Assembly (NCBI GenBank): GCA_000648925.1
Contig: JFHF01000051.1
Coordinates: forward strand, 1-52,813
Origin: Caballeronia jiangsuensis
GTDB taxonomy: Bacteria; Pseudomonadota; Gammaproteobacteria; Burkholderiales; Burkholderiaceae
Direction of reading: 5' to 3'
DNA: 52,813 nucleotides
Below are positions 18,101 to 25,349 of this stretch, one piece after another. The notes under the pieces were generated by a model, which ran no database searches, was not told the origin of the DNA, and saw only the letters and a program-made list of their open reading frames with translations. The translations under genes and the position numbers were made by a program. Every line of letters begins with the position of its first letter. Within the stretch, counting starts at the first letter, position 1.

Positions 18101-20134
18101 GCAAGGCTCGGCCGTGCCACCGAACTCGATGCGCATCTGCGCCGAACGTTGCCCGATTACATGGTGCCGGCGCATATCGTCGTGCTCGATGCATTGCCGC
18201 GCAACGCGAACAGCAAGGTGGATCGTGCGATGTTGCCGGAGCCGCCGAAGAAGGAGCGGCACTACGAAGCACCTGCTGCGGGCACCGAAGCCGCGCTCGC
18301 GAAAATCTGGCGCGAAGTGCTGAACGCCGAGCGCGTGGGACGTGCCGATCATTTCTTCGAGCTCGGCGGGCATTCGCTCGCAGCTGTGCGCGTGGTCACG
18401 CGCATCGCGGAGATGCTCGGACGCGATGTGCCGGTGCGCGCATTGTTCGAAACGCCGGTGTTGTCGCAATACGCGAAGCGCGTGCAGCAGGCGAGTGCAT
18501 GCGAAGGCGCAGCGGATACGGTGCAAGACACGTTCGAGGCCGACGAAAACGGCATATGGCCGCTGTCCGCCGCGCAACTCGGCCTCTGGTTTCTGTGGCG
18601 GGCGCAGCCGCAAGGCGCCGCGTACAACATTCCGGTCGCGGTGCGCCTGCGCGGTCCGCTCGATGCCGACGCCTTGCGCGAAGCGCTCGCGCAGGCGGCC
18701 GCACGTCATCCGGCATTGCGCACGCAACTGGTCGAGCGCGAGGGCGCAGCGCCGGGTCAACGCATCGCGCCGATGTGGCGTTTCGAGTTGCCGGTTATCG
18801 ATGTCGCGGGCCGTATCGACGAAGCGAAGCGCATCACCGATGAAGACGCGCTCACGCCTTTCGATCTCGCGAACGCAAAGCACCTATGGCGCACTCGTCT
18901 GCTGCGCCTGGCCGACGACGATCACGTGCTTTCGCTCGTCGTGCATCACATCGTGTCGGATGGCACGTCGATCGATCTTTGGCTCGACGATATCCGCGCG
19001 ACGTACGTAGCGTTGCAGAAGGGCGCGTCGGTGGCGGAGCGCGTATCGAATGCGCTGGTGCTGCCGTCGTCCGCGACGGGCGCGCGTCTCGCGTTCTGGC
19101 GCGACGCGCTGAAGGCACTGCCCGCGATCGCATTGCCCGCGCCGGCATCGGGTCGCGTGGAAGACCCGCAATGGCTCGCAAGCCGCATCGCGTTCGATCT
19201 CGACGATGCGCTCGTCGAACGCGGCCGCGCGCTCGCAATGGCATGCCACGCCACGCTGCCGATGCTGCTGCATGCAGCGCTCAACGCGGCGCTGCATCGT
19301 CTGACGGGCGCGCTCGATCAGCCGATCGGCGTGCTTGCATCGACACGCGAATCGACGGGCGATGCCGCACGCGATGCGCTCGGGCTCTTCATCAACGCGG
19401 TCGTCGTGCGCACGCGCGTGTCGACGGCCGATACGCCCGCGACCTTGCTCGCCACCGTGCGCGACGCGGCGCTCGCCGCCTATGCACACGCCGATGCGCC
19501 GTTCGCCGATGTCGTGTCCGCGTTGAATGCAGAGCGCCCCGGCGCGGCCAATCCGCTCTTCCAGGTGATGTTCAACTACCTCCGCCCTGCCGCGATGGCC
19601 TCGCGCGATTGGGCGGGCCTCGCGATCGAAGGCTTCGATGACGTGCGTCATCGCGTGGTGTTCGATCTGGAACTGGACGTGACCGAATATCCCGATGGCC
19701 GCGTGAGTTGCGCGTTTTCCTATGCGAACGAGCGCGTCGATGCTGCGTTCGTCGAGACGCTTGCGCAGCGTTATCTCGCGACTGTCGAACAGTTCGCGCA
19801 CGCGCCGCATGAAGTCTTCGACGCGTGCGAGGCCACGCTCGAAAGCGTTGCGCGCATCACGCCGCAGCAATCGAACGAAGAGAACGAAGAGACCGGCGAA
19901 GCGCAAACGCTCGCGACCATCTGGATCGAACTCTTCGACGGGCAAATCCTCGCGCCGCACGACGATCTCTTCGCGGCAGGCGCGACATCGTTCGCCGTCG
20001 TGCGCTTCGTCGATGCGGCGCGCAAGGCCGGTTTCGATATCGCCATTCGCGACGTATTCGCCACGCCGCATTTCGCGGGCCTCGCCTCGACGCTCGCACG
20101 CCGCTTCTCGCTGGCATCGACCAATGACATCTGA
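15167..20134 (+). CDS. orbJ: Siderophore NRPS 2: C-A-T-C-T, terminal module without A or thioesterase
   Basis: 1655 residues from ATG 15167, which has AGAGG 6 bases upstream; the frame is open further upstream but overlaps NRPS 1. The gene starts 25 bases after the NRPS 1 stop. Domains: C (HHIVSDG at 190), A (YTSGSTGKPKG near 667), T (GGHSL, Ser1070), second C (HHIVSDG at 1260), and a C-terminal carrier-like domain whose core reads LFAAGATSF (Ser1608) instead of GG(H/D)S. A-domain code D-G-E-Y-T-G-G-I-T-K shares 235, 239, 301, 322 and 330 with A1 of NRPS 1, suggesting the same amino-acid class (hydroxyornithine, probably formylated). There is no thioesterase or reductase domain. In ornibactin and malleobactin the chain ends as a putrescine amide, so the terminal C domain may perform that release (inference). 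Confidence 0.92.
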   Translation: MRQAKLDLLSLATRFAQLPDAQRKVFVARLADAGIDFRMLPIPPRARSEACDEPMKGVAASFAQTRLWLHARMIDEPAAYHITERMQLDGALDANALRLSCDALIARHEALRTTFSEGADGVLQTVHAPMRCPWQSVDLTHVPFAERETRAAALALADESRAFDLAHAPLVRAHLIRLDANTHWLSLTTHHIVSDGWSADIALAELASFYRAYARGEAVSVAPLPIQYADYALWQRRWLDAGERERQLDFWRARLDPSRDVLMLPGAAARPGERSARGARHVSTLDAALAARLRAFANERRATPFAVLLAALDALFARASGETHIQIGVPAANRERAETAGLIGFFVNTLTLAARVDAAKPFSTLVDAAQGALVDAQSHQDVPFEQVVEALGVVRSASHHPLFQVMAAYGARRSLPLFADVRATELSSGTPFAKFDLTANFEERADGSLDAAFIYALDLFDADAIERLARRFVELLRNALDAPHTLVGDLQWLPQDERAQLEAWNRNAPERAPEFISVQERIARHARAMPDARGVADMERAFTRGEVDARATRIAQRLIDAGVRPEMRVGVALSRSVDLLVGLIAALKSGGAFVPLDPSHPRERLAQILDDARIDHIVTERASLEALPVPANARILLLDDESLYADDHTSRVALPEVAAEQAAYAIYTSGSTGKPKGVIVDHGSFARHCVAIAERYGATERDTFMLFQSVNFDGAHEGWFSQYISGAAVAITADTLWPPALTCKLMRKEGVTMTYVPPGCATQLAEWALVHGAPPTLKSITVGGEATSREAFALMRRAFPNARIVNGYGPTETVITPMLWMFNPGDDPAKLADCAYLPIGTLVGARTAHVLDERLNQLPVGVIGELYLGGEGVGVARGYLDRPALTAERFVPDPYGEPGARLYRTGDLVRRRADGVFDFIGRVDHQVKLRGLRIELGEIEAQLAAHDDVREACAVVRGKGAQAALVAYVELKADARERARLGRATELDAHLRRTLPDYMVPAHIVVLDALPRNANSKVDRAMLPEPPKKERHYEAPAAGTEAALAKIWREVLNAERVGRADHFFELGGHSLAAVRVVTRIAEMLGRDVPVRALFETPVLSQYAKRVQQASACEGAADTVQDTFEADENGIWPLSAAQLGLWFLWRAQPQGAAYNIPVAVRLRGPLDADALREALAQAAARHPALRTQLVEREGAAPGQRIAPMWRFELPVIDVAGRIDEAKRITDEDALTPFDLANAKHLWRTRLLRLADDDHVLSLVVHHIVSDGTSIDLWLDDIRATYVALQKGASVAERVSNALVLPSSATGARLAFWRDALKALPAIALPAPASGRVEDPQWLASRIAFDLDDALVERGRALAMACHATLPMLLHAALNAALHRLTGALDQPIGVLASTRESTGDAARDALGLFINAVVVRTRVSTADTPATLLATVRDAALAAYAHADAPFADVVSALNAERPGAANPLFQVMFNYLRPAAMASRDWAGLAIEGFDDVRHRVVFDLELDVTEYPDGRVSCAFSYANERVDAAFVETLAQRYLATVEQFAHAPHEVFDACEATLESVARITPQQSNEENEETGEAQTLATIWIELFDGQILAPHDDLFAAGATSFAVVRFVDAARKAGFDIAIRDVFATPHFAGLASTLARRFSLASTNDI

Positions 20135-20147
20135 GAGACACAGGGAA

Positions 20148-21509
20148 ATGAAGAAAGAAACCGTATTCGATCTGATCGGCGTCGGCTTTGGGCCGTCGAA
20201 TCTGTCGCTCGCCGTGCGCCTGGCCGAAGAGCGCGGCACGTCGGACATGAAGCAGTGCTACATCGAGCGGCAACCCGAGTTCGGCTGGCATCGCGACATG
20301 CTGCTCGACGATTGCCGCATGCAGATTTCGTTTCTGAAGGACCTCGTCACGCAGCGCGACCCGACGAGCCGCTTCACGTTCATCAACTACCTGTTCGAGC
20401 GCGGACGTTTGAACGAATTCGTGAACCTGAAGAACTTCTATCCGACGCGCGTCGAGTTTCACGATTATCTGAGCTGGGTCGCGCAAGCCTTCGACGATCG
20501 CGTGCATTACGGGCAGAGCGTCAAGGCCATCGAACCGGTGCTCGAAGCGAACGGCGATGTGAACGCGCTGCGCGTCGTGTCGCGGGACGAGGACGGCCGC
20601 GAATGGCGGCGCGTGACGAAGGCGTTGTCGGTCGGCGTCGGCGGCACGGCGCGCGTGCCGGAACCGTTCGCATCGCTCGGGCCGCACAACGTGATTCATT
20701 CGTCGGCGTATCTGAGTTCGATCGAGCGCGTCGCGGGCGATGGCCGCAACGGCAAGAAGCGCATCGCGGTGATCGGCGCGGGACAGAGCGCGGCTGAAGT
20801 GTTCTCCGATCTCACGCGCCGTTTCCCGCATGTCGATGCGACGCTCGTGATTCGCGCGAGCGCACTCAAGCCCGCGGACGATACGCCCTTCGTCAACGAG
20901 ATCTTCAGCCCCGAGTTCACCGATGTCGTCTTCGCGCAATCGGAAGACGGACGACGCTCGCTGATCGAGCGCTTCCGCGACACGAACTACGCGGTCGTCG
21001 ATCGTCCGCTGATCGAGCAGATCTACGAAATGCTCTATCTGCAGAAGGTTTCGGATGACACGCGGCATCGGCTGCTGGCGAACACGGCAATCGAAAGCAC
21101 CGCGCGCCGCGCGAACGGCGAGATCGAACTGACGATGCGCGACGTGCTGACCGGCCACGCGCGCGCGGAGCGATTCGATGCGCTCGTGCTCGCGACGGGC
21201 TATCGGCGCGACACGCATCTCGCGCTGCTGGACGACCTCGCGCCGCATCTGGACGACGCGCTCGCGCAGCGCAATGTCGGCCGCGATTATCGGCTCGTCA
21301 CGCCTTCGAAGTTCAAGGCGCGCATCTATCTGCAAGGCTGCTGTGAAGACAGTCACGGTCTCTCCGACACGCTGCTTTCGGTGCTCGCGGTGCGCTCGGA
21401 CGAGATCGCCGCATCGCTTGCCGGCGCGGGACAGGAACACGCCGCGCAACCAGCGGCGGATACGAGGAAAACCGGGGTGAGCCGCGGCCGCGTGGCCGTG
21501 GCTCTTTGA
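20148..21509 (+). CDS. pvdA: L-ornithine N5-monooxygenase
   Basis: 453 residues. FAD-binding loop GVGFGPSNLSLAV lies at the N terminus. The family block DCRMQISFLKDLVTQRDP follows, then the NADPH-binding loop AVIGAGQSAAEVFSDL near residue 205, and the C-terminal LVLATGYRRDTHL. These are the defining elements of class B N-hydroxylating monooxygenases (PvdA/SidA). It makes N5-hydroxyornithine for both hydroxyornithine-type NRPS modules. Start at ATG 20148 after CAGGGA; an alternative ATG at 20124 would overlap the NRPS 2 stop by 11 bases. It directly follows NRPS 2, with no acyltransferase gene between them. Confidence 0.95.
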   Translation: MKKETVFDLIGVGFGPSNLSLAVRLAEERGTSDMKQCYIERQPEFGWHRDMLLDDCRMQISFLKDLVTQRDPTSRFTFINYLFERGRLNEFVNLKNFYPTRVEFHDYLSWVAQAFDDRVHYGQSVKAIEPVLEANGDVNALRVVSRDEDGREWRRVTKALSVGVGGTARVPEPFASLGPHNVIHSSAYLSSIERVAGDGRNGKKRIAVIGAGQSAAEVFSDLTRRFPHVDATLVIRASALKPADDTPFVNEIFSPEFTDVVFAQSEDGRRSLIERFRDTNYAVVDRPLIEQIYEMLYLQKVSDDTRHRLLANTAIESTARRANGEIELTMRDVLTGHARAERFDALVLATGYRRDTHLALLDDLAPHLDDALAQRNVGRDYRLVTPSKFKARIYLQGCCEDSHGLSDTLLSVLAVRSDEIAASLAGAGQEHAAQPAADTRKTGVSRGRVAVAL

Positions 21510-21556
21510 CAAAGTAGCGGCGCACAGGAAGCCGCATTGCGATGGAGAGTAGAAGA

Positions 21557-23764
21557 ATGACGTGGGGAAGAGGGACGCGCCGTGCGATTGCCATAGCGGC
21601 GAGCATGGCATTCAGCCTGGCGGCCGCCGATCATGCGCTGGCACAGGAACAGGAACAGGCACAGGAACAGGCACAGGCAGCGCAGCAGGATGCGCCGCAG
21701 ACGAGCACATTGCCCGCGGTTCGCGTGAACGCGGCGGCGGACAGGAACGATACCATCGGACTCGTCGCGCGCAAGAGCCGCACGGGCACGAAGACCGATA
21801 CGCCGATCGATGAAATTCCGCAGACGATCAACGTGGTCACGTCGACGCAGATCGAGGAAACGGGCGCGACCACCATCAACGAAGCGCTGCGCTATGTGCC
21901 GGGCTTTTCGTCGTATGGCTCGGACGTTCGCTCGGACTGGTATTCGGCGTTGCGCGGCTTCACGCCGACGGTCTTCGTCGATGGACTTCAGGTGCCGAAT
22001 ACGCTGAACCTGTCGAGCTGGCGCGTCGATCCGTACATGATCGACAGCATCACGATTCTGCGCGGGCCGACATCGGTGCTGTACGGTCAGGGCGATCCCG
22101 GCGCGATCGTCGATGTGCAGAGCAAGCTCGCCGATGGCGGGCGTTATCGCGAGGCGGGCGTGCAGATCGGCAACTACGCGCGCAAGCAGGTGATGTTCGA
22201 TATCGGCGACAAGATCGACAAGGACGGCACGTTGTCGTATCGCGTGCTCGCGGTCGGGCGCGACGGCAATTCGATGACCGGTCCTCATGCGGAGCAGCGC
22301 TTCGCGGTTTCGCCATCGGTGCGCTGGCAGCCGAACGCGAACACGTCGTTGACGATCGCGGCGAGTTATCTGCAGGACTGGGGCGATGCATCGAATAACT
22401 TCCTGCCCGCGCAGGGAACGGTGCTGCCCAATCCGAACGGCAAGATTTCGGAGAACCTTTATACGGGCGATCCGACCTACTCGTACTATCGCAAGAAGGA
22501 ATGGTCGGTCGGCTATCAGTTCGAGCACAAGTTCAACGACATCTGGACGTTCCGCCAGAACACGCGCTGGATGCATCTCTCGCTCGACAACGGCGCGGTG
22601 TGGGGCGGTGGTCTCGATCCGAGCGATCCGAGCGAGCAGACGCTCGCGCGTTATGCCGGTCTGTTCCAGCCGAACTACAGCCGCTTCGATATCGACAACA
22701 ACGCGCAGGCGCGTTTCGGCACGGGGCCGCTCGAACATACCGTGCTGCTCGGCTTCGAGTACAACCGCCAGAATTCGACCGATAGCGAATGGCTCGCGCA
22801 GGCGCCGAGCCTGAACATGTACAACCCGGTCTATACGCCGGTATCGACCGCGATCTTCAGCGGCCCGGATTCCTTCGGCCAGACGAACACGCGCACGACG
22901 CTCGATAACTTCGGCCTCTATGCGCAGGATCAGGTGAAGTGGAATCGCTGGATGCTGACCGTGGGCGCCCGCGAGGACTGGAGCAACACGAAGCAGGACG
23001 ACATCGTCGGCGGGACGCAACTGAAGCAGGACGACAGCGCGTTCACGGGACGCGTCGGCCTGACGTATCTCGGCGATTACGGTCTTTCGCCGTATATCAG
23101 CTATTCGACTTCGTTCAATCCGATCATCGGCGTGAAGATGGCCGATGGCGGCCTGCCTGCGCCGACGAAGGGACGTCAGATCGAAGCGGGTTTGCGCTGG
23201 CAGCCGCCGGGCAAGAACCTGATGCTCGGCGCGGCCGTGTATCAGATCAACCAGACGAACGTCCTCACGCCCGATCCGACCGATCCGACCGGCACGTTTT
23301 CCGTGCAGACGGGCGAGGTGCGTTCGCGCGGCATCGAGTTGTCCGCGGTGGGCAACGTGACGCGCAATTTGTCGGTGATCGCGGCATACGTCTATCAGGA
23401 TGTGAAGAACATCCGCGCGAACGACGTGACGCTCGACAAGTGGCCGGTGTCGATTCCGTTGCCGCGCCAGATGGCATCGTTGTGGGCCGACTGGACGTGG
23501 CATTCGGGACCGCTCGACGGGCTCGGCTTCGGCGCGGGCATCCGCTATCAGAGCGGCCTTGCGGGCGCGGCGGATAACTCGCTCTATATCCCGAGCTACA
23601 CGGTCTACGACGCGGCCGTTCATTACGACACGCAGCATTGGCGTTTCGCGGTGAATGCGTCGAACATTTTCAATCGCACGTTCGTGAGCGGATGCCAGTC
23701 CGATTCGGCCTGCTTCTATGGCAATCCGCGCACGGTGATAGCGAGCGCCCGTTATAACTGGTGA
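21557..23764 (+). CDS. orbA: TonB-dependent ferric-siderophore receptor
   Basis: 735 residues from ATG 21557, which has GGAGAG 7 bases upstream; ATG 21542 lacks one. The signal peptide ends near ADHALA. A Q/E/A-rich stretch follows, then a plug domain with DEIPQTINVVT, ALRYVPGFSSYG, SITILRGPTSVLYGQGDPGA, and a 22-strand barrel ending in ASARYNW with the usual C-terminal aromatic residue. There is no N-terminal signalling (STN) domain, so it should not control a sigma/anti-sigma pair itself. This is the FhuA/FpvA-like siderophore receptor class (PF07715 plus PF00593). Placement between pvdA and pvdF matches fmtA/orbA of Burkholderia clusters. The gene is co-directional with the NRPS genes and probably in their operon. 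Confidence 0.94.
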   Translation: MTWGRGTRRAIAIAASMAFSLAAADHALAQEQEQAQEQAQAAQQDAPQTSTLPAVRVNAAADRNDTIGLVARKSRTGTKTDTPIDEIPQTINVVTSTQIEETGATTINEALRYVPGFSSYGSDVRSDWYSALRGFTPTVFVDGLQVPNTLNLSSWRVDPYMIDSITILRGPTSVLYGQGDPGAIVDVQSKLADGGRYREAGVQIGNYARKQVMFDIGDKIDKDGTLSYRVLAVGRDGNSMTGPHAEQRFAVSPSVRWQPNANTSLTIAASYLQDWGDASNNFLPAQGTVLPNPNGKISENLYTGDPTYSYYRKKEWSVGYQFEHKFNDIWTFRQNTRWMHLSLDNGAVWGGGLDPSDPSEQTLARYAGLFQPNYSRFDIDNNAQARFGTGPLEHTVLLGFEYNRQNSTDSEWLAQAPSLNMYNPVYTPVSTAIFSGPDSFGQTNTRTTLDNFGLYAQDQVKWNRWMLTVGAREDWSNTKQDDIVGGTQLKQDDSAFTGRVGLTYLGDYGLSPYISYSTSFNPIIGVKMADGGLPAPTKGRQIEAGLRWQPPGKNLMLGAAVYQINQTNVLTPDPTDPTGTFSVQTGEVRSRGIELSAVGNVTRNLSVIAAYVYQDVKNIRANDVTLDKWPVSIPLPRQMASLWADWTWHSGPLDGLGFGAGIRYQSGLAGAADNSLYIPSYTVYDAAVHYDTQHWRFAVNASNIFNRTFVSGCQSDSACFYGNPRTVIASARYNW
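21644..21679 (+). repeat. In-frame hexanucleotide tandem repeat in the receptor gene
   Basis: Six consecutive hexamers, CAGGAA or CAGGCA in the order A, A, B, A, B, B. They encode Gln-Glu / Gln-Ala pairs just after the signal peptide cleavage region (residues 30-41). Copy-number change would keep the frame and only alter the linker length. Confidence 0.85.
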
Positions 23765-23824
23765 TGATCGTCGGCGGCGCGGTCGGCTCATGATTCGCGC
23801 CGCCATACTTTCGAGCAGGATTCA

Positions 23825-24670
23825 ATGACGAAGATAAAGCTGGTCTACATCATGTCCTTGCGCAACGCTGCGGCGGATCGCGCGGGACAGCATATCGAAT
23901 ACAAGGGCGGCACGCGTTATATGAAGTCGCCGCTGGAATACCTTGTCGAGCAACTCAATGTTTCGCCTCTGGGCGATCTCTATTCGCTCGAAGGCGTGAT
24001 CTATGACGATGACGAGGACTCGCCGCGAGATCGCGAAAAGCTCGCAGGATATGGGTTTCGTCATGCGCCGGGCGGGCAGTGGATTCATCCGCCGGAGCTT
24101 GCTGTGCAGGGCGTGCGGGTAACGAGTCTGCTGCATGCGATTCCGTCGTCTTATCGGCGTTTGGCCGTGGATGCGGTTGGCGAACGCGCGGTGCAGAAGA
24201 GCGTGTTCGAGAAGCGTCTGCTCGACAAGCTTCATGCGCTCGATGCGGATTTCGTCGTGCTCGATGGCTTGCTTGTGATTCTCGATGAGCTCGTTCGGCC
24301 GGGGGCGGAGTTTTGTCGGCGTATCGCGAATATTCATCCGGGTGTCACGCGGTTGGGCTCGCCGTTCGAGCGGCGCGGGGCTTATGCGACGCTCGATGCG
24401 CTTTATGGCGCGCGGGGTCAGCGCGTGGCGGACTGGAGCACGATGCACGTGCAGTCCGCTCCGGTGATCGATCGGACGGGGGCTTCGTTTCATTACGTCG
24501 ATAACGGGATCGATTCGGGGGAAGTGATCTTCGATGTGCTCGGCACGAGTATCGATCCTGCTGACACTATTCTCGAATTGCGCTGGAATAACTTTCAGCG
24601 GAGTTTGTTTCCTGCGCTTGAAGGGGGGCTTTTGGCTATGGCCGAAACGCTTGCTGGGGATGTTGTTTAG
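23825..24670 (+). CDS. pvdF: N5-hydroxyornithine formyltransferase (PvdF-like)
   Basis: 281 residues. It contains the formyltransferase core: FVVLDGLLVILDELV, then IANIHPGVTRLGSPFERRG (the N-x-H-P-G motif of N10-formyl-tetrahydrofolate transferases), then DNGIDSGEVIFD, which matches the conserved D-x-G in this fold. PvdF uses formyl-tetrahydrofolate to formylate N5-hydroxyornithine, here probably the C-terminal residue of the peptide. AGGA lies 4 bases before the ATG. It begins 60 bases after the receptor gene and is likely the last gene transcribed before the long palindromic element. Confidence 0.9.
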   Translation: MTKIKLVYIMSLRNAAADRAGQHIEYKGGTRYMKSPLEYLVEQLNVSPLGDLYSLEGVIYDDDEDSPRDREKLAGYGFRHAPGGQWIHPPELAVQGVRVTSLLHAIPSSYRRLAVDAVGERAVQKSVFEKRLLDKLHALDADFVVLDGLLVILDELVRPGAEFCRRIANIHPGVTRLGSPFERRGAYATLDALYGARGQRVADWSTMHVQSAPVIDRTGASFHYVDNGIDSGEVIFDVLGTSIDPADTILELRWNNFQRSLFPALEGGLLAMAETLAGDVV

Positions 24671-24720
24671 GGGGTTTTTTGTTTTCGCCGGATCCCGGCT
24701 TCGCGGTGGTCTATTAGCAC

Positions 24721-24780
24721 TGCCCCTCCCCGGGGCGGGGGTCACTTTCTTTGCTGCTGCAAAGAAAGTAACCAAAGAAA
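24721..24780 (+). repeat. Left 60-base arm of the inverted repeat
   Basis: Begins TGCCCCTCCCCGGGG and ends GTAACCAAAGAAA. It contains its own smaller palindrome CTTTGCTGCTGCAAAG. Identical to the reverse complement of 25199-25258. Confidence 0.95.
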
Positions 24781-25198
24781 GCAGCTTCTCATCGCCCGCG
24801 GTCACACGCACGTTGGCCATGCTTGCCAGCCCGCGGTGGCCCTCGCCTAAGTGTCGCCCTCACAGGCCCAATCGGGCTTGGCTCGCGCACGGTCTGACGA
24901 GCTAGTTCTTTTAGGGCGCTGGTTCAGCACGAAAGAGCTTCGGCACAGCGCTACGCGCTGCCGTTGGGTATGCGAGGGAAACCATCGAAGAAGAAGCCCA
25001 CGCGCACCCGATTGACCCATCGGCCGCGAAGCGGGCCGGAGCTATTTGGTGCTGAACCAGTTTGTCGTGTGGTGCGATGAGTCAGACCGTGCGCGGTCCA
25101 AGCCCTTGTCTGCTTGTGAGGGCACTCCCTACTGCCGGGCCATTCAGCCAATCGTCTGTGCCGCGGCCGGTGTGAAGTGCTTAGGCTGGGGATAGCTG

Positions 25199-25258
25199 TT
25201 TCTTTGGTTACTTTCTTTGCAGCAGCAAAGAAAGTGACCCCCGCCCCGGGGAGGGGCA
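25199..25258 (-). repeat. Right 60-base arm of the inverted repeat
   Basis: Exact reverse complement of 24721-24780 over all 60 bases. It ends 91 bases before the acyltransferase start codon. Confidence 0.95.
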
Positions 25259-25307
25259 GAGCAAATAGACCGACACGAAAACAGGACTTCCCGAAAGCCC
25301 AAGCGAA

Positions 25308-25331
25308 CCCAAACCCAAATCCAAACCCAAA
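25308..25331 (+). repeat. CCCAAA hexamer repeat before the acyltransferase gene
   Basis: Four tandem hexamers (CCCAAA, CCCAAA, TCCAAA, CCCAAA) end 18 bases before the start codon at 25350. No good ribosome site is visible between the repeat and the start. Confidence 0.75.
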
Positions 25332-25349
25332 CCTACCCGAGACTCAACG

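Larger units (their letters stand above)
24700..25280. repeat. Long imperfect palindromic element splitting the siderophore locus
   Basis: The arms at 24721-24780 and 25199-25258 are 60-base perfect inverted copies; the match continues outward with scattered mismatches (GGTCTATT on both sides) and inward through shared blocks. Inner inverted pairs include CTGGTTCAGCAC near 24918 with its complement near 25050, and GCGCACGGTCTGAC near 24885 with its complement near 25082. The whole unit therefore folds on itself with a centre near 24990. No transposase gene is present. Short frames in the two arms encode related peptides (NRAWLAHGLTS and TRAWTAHGLT), a by-product of the symmetry. Similar pieces are, from memory, common between genes in Burkholderiaceae. 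Confidence 0.85.

Noticed and set aside
21353..23806. 817-residue antisense frame across the receptor gene, and similar long antisense frames at 85-1452, 5692-6858, 8152-9882, 10864-12735, 12847-14334 and 32743-34986
   Set aside because: All lie opposite genes with clear family motifs, are rich in Arg/His/Ala, lack ribosome sites and show no domain motif. They are GC-rich shadow frames.
24671..25349. Insertion sequence or transposon
   Set aside because: Inverted arms are present but there is no transposase frame and no clear target duplication; recorded as a repeat only.
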